Shown here: piece after piece, positions 13,175 to 15,128 of the stretch
Numbering within the stretch: the stretch's first letter is position 1
How the letters are laid out: every line of letters starts with the position of its first letter
NCBI GenBank assembly: GCA_030640495.1
Contig: DAOWJH010000095.1
Span: 1 to 15,128, forward strand
Origin: Dehalococcoidia bacterium
GTDB taxonomy: Bacteria; Chloroflexota; Dehalococcoidia; Dehalococcoidales; DAOWJH01
Length of the DNA stretch: 15,128 nt
Direction of reading: 5' to 3'
Made by a program: the position numbers and the translations under genes
Notes under the pieces: generated by a model
Databases searched by the model: none
Seen by the model: the letters and a program-made list of their open reading frames with translations, nothing else
Told to the model about the DNA's origin: nothing

Positions 13175-13798
13175 ATGGCAAGATATACCGCATCAGTTTG
13201 CCGATTATGCCGCCGTAGTGGTGAGAAACTGGGACTCAAAGGTAGTCGGTGTCTTACTGCTAAATGCCCTATAGACAAGCGAGGGAAACCCCAGGGACGG
13301 CAGCTTGGTCGGCGTAGGCTTTCCGACCGAGGTCTTCAATTGAGGGAAAAACAGAAAGCCCGCTATACCTATGGAATCCTGGAGAGACAATTTAGACGCT
13401 TTTTTGCTCAAGCTGAGAGGCAGTCAGGTATCACCGGCGATAATCTACTAGTGCTGATGGAAAAACGACTTGATAATGTAGTATATCGTTTAGGATTCGC
13501 TGACTCCCGCTCTCAAGCTCGTCAACTAGTTCAACATGGGCATATTATGCTCAATGACCACAAGACTGACATACCCTCTTGCCTGGTCAAAGAAGGTGAC
13601 ACCATTAGTTGGAAGCAGAGCAGTACCAAAACTGAGTACTATAAACAACTGATTCAGGACATTGAGGCTAAGTCTGTTTTGAGTTGGTTGAGCTTGGATA
13701 GGCAGAACCTTGTTGGTCAGGTTTTATCTCTGCCTACCCCCGAGGATATTGATGCCAAATTTGAGGGGAAGAGTATAGTTGAATACTATTCCCGCTAA
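13175..13798 (+). CDS. rpsD: 30S ribosomal protein S4, zinc-binding form
   Basis: S4 starts 30S assembly with S7 and surrounds the mRNA entry site. The 207-residue product is full length. The N-terminal zinc site has Cys9, Cys12, Cys26 and Cys31 (CRLCRR, RCLTAKC). The core includes LREKQKARYTYGILERQFRR and NLLVLMEKRLDNVVYRLGFA; the S4 RNA-binding domain has SRSQARQLVQHGHIMLND; the end is SIVEYYSR. AGAGGA lies 7 bases before ATG. It is followed after 24 bases by rpoA, the standard alpha order. Confidence 0.98.
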   Translation: MARYTASVCRLCRRSGEKLGLKGSRCLTAKCPIDKRGKPQGRQLGRRRLSDRGLQLREKQKARYTYGILERQFRRFFAQAERQSGITGDNLLVLMEKRLDNVVYRLGFADSRSQARQLVQHGHIMLNDHKTDIPSCLVKEGDTISWKQSSTKTEYYKQLIQDIEAKSVLSWLSLDRQNLVGQVLSLPTPEDIDAKFEGKSIVEYYSR

Positions 13799-13808
13799 AT
13801 TAACTGAT

Positions 13809-13814
13809 GGGGAG
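13809..13814 (+). promoter_or_regulatory. Ribosome binding site of rpoA
   Basis: A GGGGAGG-type purine run lies about 8 bases before the TTG at 13823. It supports translation from that rare start codon, which is also where the encoded N-terminus begins to match the alpha family. Confidence 0.6.
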
Positions 13815-13822
13815 GTAGCATT

Positions 13823-14911
13823 TTGTCTCGCCTAGCAATACCTGAAATCGAGTGTGTTGAAAGTAGAGATAACTATGGGCGATTCTTAGCCGAGCCCTTG
13901 GAAAAAGGATTTGGTGTTACTCTAGGTAATGCCTTGCGACGAGTGCTGCTTGGTTATCTTCCTGGAGCAGCAGTGACCCGAATTAAGATTGATGGGGTTC
14001 AACACGAATTCTCTCCTATCCCTTACGTGAAGGAGGACACCATAGAGTTTTTACTCAATGTTAAAGCGTTGAGGTTAAAACCCATTTCCGGTCACCCCGG
14101 TAAATTAATACTGGATGTGGAGGGGGAGGGGCAAGTTTGTGCTGCTGACATTAAACCATCGGCTGACTTTGAAATTGCTAACCCTGAACTTTATCTAGTT
14201 ACCTTAGACTCACCTGAAGCCAGACTCTATGCAGAGTTTGATGTGGAACTGGCTGAGGGCTATAGGGAGGCTGAGTCTAGTGATAGCCTGCCCATCGGGG
14301 TGATTCCTGTGGATGCTATCTTGTCTCCAATACGCAAGGTTAATTTTACCACTGAGCCAACTCATGCTGGCCGAGAGACCAACCGTGAGCGGTTGTATCT
14401 GGAGGTCTGGACAGACAGCACTATATCACCTGTAGATGCAATTAGCCTTGGTGCTGATATCTTGGTACAGCAGCTATCTCCATTTGTCAATTACGCCAGG
14501 ATTTCTCAGGCGGAGGTGAAAGAGAAGCCTCTCCGCTTACTTATCCCTGATGAGCAATATAATATGCCTGTGGAGCAACTGGACCTATCAGTGCGCACCA
14601 TGAATTGCTTACGGCGCGCTGGTATCACTACCGTAGGGGAACTCATAAATAAAGGTGAGAAGGAGTTGCTTTCGCTGCGAAACTTTGGCCAGAAGTCTAA
14701 ACAGGAGATAGAGGAGCGTCTTAAGGCAATAGGGTTGTCCCTTACTCCTCAGCCTGAAGAGCCGACCCCACGAACTGAAGAGGGGATGGAAGAAGAAGAG
14801 TCCGCTCAGCCGGAAAAGGTAACAGATTTACCCGCAGGAGAGATAGGTGAGGAGACTGGAAGCGTGGCTGAGAGCCGGGCAGAGACGGGTGACAGTCAAC
14901 CTGCGGAATGA
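13823..14911 (+). CDS. rpoA: RNA polymerase alpha subunit with extended acidic tail
   Basis: Alpha dimerises to nucleate RNA polymerase assembly, and its C-terminal domain binds UP elements and activators. The N-terminal domain (about 1-235) has RDNYGRFLAEPLEKGFGVTL, GNALRRVLLGYLPGAAVTRI and the dimerisation and beta-contact segments. The C-terminal domain (about 247-307) has EQLDLSVRTMNCLRRAGITT, ELLSLRNFGQKSKQEIEERL and KAIGLSL. Most alphas end soon after this; here 55 extra residues (308-362), rich in Glu, Ser, Thr and Pro, continue to an intact stop. Translation starts at TTG. The last 22 bases (14890-14911) lie inside the left arm of a terminal inverted repeat. Confidence 0.97.
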   Translation: MSRLAIPEIECVESRDNYGRFLAEPLEKGFGVTLGNALRRVLLGYLPGAAVTRIKIDGVQHEFSPIPYVKEDTIEFLLNVKALRLKPISGHPGKLILDVEGEGQVCAADIKPSADFEIANPELYLVTLDSPEARLYAEFDVELAEGYREAESSDSLPIGVIPVDAILSPIRKVNFTTEPTHAGRETNRERLYLEVWTDSTISPVDAISLGADILVQQLSPFVNYARISQAEVKEKPLRLLIPDEQYNMPVEQLDLSVRTMNCLRRAGITTVGELINKGEKELLSLRNFGQKSKQEIEERLKAIGLSLTPQPEEPTPRTEEGMEEEESAQPEKVTDLPAGEIGEETGSVAESRAETGDSQPAE

Positions 14912-14944
14912 CAATGGTAATAGGCCATAGAGGGTGTAGACAAC

Positions 14945-14967
14945 ATGAGGCATAAAGTAGCTGGTAG
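14945..14967 (+). pseudogene. rplQ: 5' stub of rplQ (L17) in the expected position
   Basis: ATG 14945 lies 33 bases after rpoA, where L17 is expected. It reads MRHKVAG, the start of L17, with AGGGTG upstream as a possible ribosome binding site. From about 14968 the sequence is the reverse strand of rplQ, and this frame becomes unrelated residues until a TAA at 15044-15046. The gene is thus cut after about seven codons on this strand. An organism without intact L17 is unlikely, so the break probably reflects assembly or amplification, not biology. Confidence 0.8.
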
Positions 14968-15073
14968 TAATAATCTTTTCATAGCCCAAAAGGTCAGTCA
15001 CCAAGTTACGATACAGCGCCTTCCTATGACTTGTAGTTCTGCCTAATTTTCTGCCAACTACTTTATGCCTCAT
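14963..15073 (-). CDS. rplQ: 50S ribosomal protein L17, N-terminal fragment on the minus strand
   Basis: On the minus strand from ATG 15073, 37 residues match the L17 N-terminus: MRHKVVGRKLGRTTSHRKAL, then YRNLVTDLLGYEKIITT. L17 is a 50S protein near the tunnel exit and normally has 115 or more residues. After IITT the frame runs into the reverse of its own start region (SYFMPH is antisense to the MRHK codons), which marks the fold-back junction. Its upstream side (15074-15128) repeats the rpoA-rplQ spacer and the rpoA end. This is the same locus read backwards, not a new gene. Confidence 0.85.
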
Positions 15074-15106
15074 GTTGTCTACACCCCCTATGGCCTATTA
15101 CCGTTG

Positions 15107-15128
15107 TCATTCCGCAGGTTGACTGTCA
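15107..15128 (-). pseudogene. rpoA: Second copy of the rpoA 3' end
   Basis: Read on the minus strand, the last bases of the window encode DSQPAE followed by TGA, identical to the end of rpoA at 14890-14911. It is part of the right arm of the inverted repeat. Whether more of rpoA follows cannot be seen from this window. Confidence 0.8.

Larger units (their letters stand above)
14890..15128. repeat. Imperfect inverted repeat (fold-back) at the window end
   Basis: The left arm 14890-14967 is the reverse complement of the right arm 15051-15128: 78 bp with four mismatches (14915/15103, 14931/15087, 14961/15057, 14965/15053), all transitions. The first 71 bp hold only two of them. The 83-base centre (14968-15050) is unique. 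Each arm carries the rpoA 3' end, the rpoA-rplQ spacer and the rplQ start, in opposite orientation. The right arm runs to the last base of the window, so it may extend further. The layout suggests a fold-back chimera at a contig end; a genuine inverted duplication is the alternative. Confidence 0.95.

Noticed and set aside
14945..15046. A 33-residue + strand frame starting at the rplQ ATG
   Set aside because: After about seven L17 codons it reads the reverse strand of rplQ, so the remainder is a chimera product and not a protein family.
14828..15073. An 81-residue open frame on the minus strand taken as one whole gene
   Set aside because: Only its first 37 residues are real (L17). The rest is antisense to the rplQ start, the spacer and rpoA, created by the fold-back.

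Overview
The window is an almost uninterrupted bacterial ribosomal-protein supercluster, all on the + strand, in the classical S10–spc–alpha order. It starts inside the 3' end of rpsJ and runs rplC, rplD, rplW, rplB, rpsS, rplV, rpsC, rplP, rpmC, rpsQ, rplN, rplX, rplE, rpsN, rpsH, rplF, rplR, rpsE, rpmD, rplO, secY, adk, map, infA, rpmJ, rpsM, rpsK, rpsD, rpoA. rplQ, expected next, is present only as broken pieces inside an inverted repeat at the right edge.

Organism: certainly bacterial (bacterial-type S3, S4, L36 and alpha subunit; secY-adk-map-infA inside the cluster). The short zinc-type S14, zinc-binding S4, L24 and L36, frequent GTG and TTG starts, moderate GC and the look of the S14, alpha and L17 sequences suggest a Chloroflexota lineage, perhaps Dehalococcoidia-like. 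That placement is inference from memory of the families, not a search.

Layout: 1-4882 is the S10 segment (rpsJ to rpmC); 4920-10508 the spc segment (rpsQ to secY); 10518-13798 carries adk, map, infA and the small-subunit genes; 13823-14911 is rpoA. Genes are tightly packed, with several stop/start overlaps (TAATG, ATGA) and longer overlaps that suggest translational coupling. The only sizeable gaps are 1680-1821 (two hairpins, before rplB) and 12693-12773 (AT-rich, before rpsK). I see no convincing promoter or intrinsic terminator, so the cluster is probably read from promoters upstream of the window. The products build the ribosome, start translation (IF-1), process nascent proteins (Map), export proteins (SecY), supply adenylates (Adk) and form RNA polymerase (alpha).

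Unusual points: (i) a 78-bp inverted repeat at the right end carries the rpoA/rplQ junction in both orientations and destroys rplQ, most likely a fold-back chimera at a contig end, although the arms differ by four transitions; (ii) S3 has a roughly 114-residue acidic tail built on four 57-bp tandem repeats and overlaps rplP; (iii) alpha has a 55-residue acidic tail after its C-terminal domain; (iv) hairpins lie before rplB and across the rpmC stop; (v) adenylate kinase has Glu in place of a normally conserved P-loop glycine. I found no evidence of a new biological system; this is housekeeping DNA.
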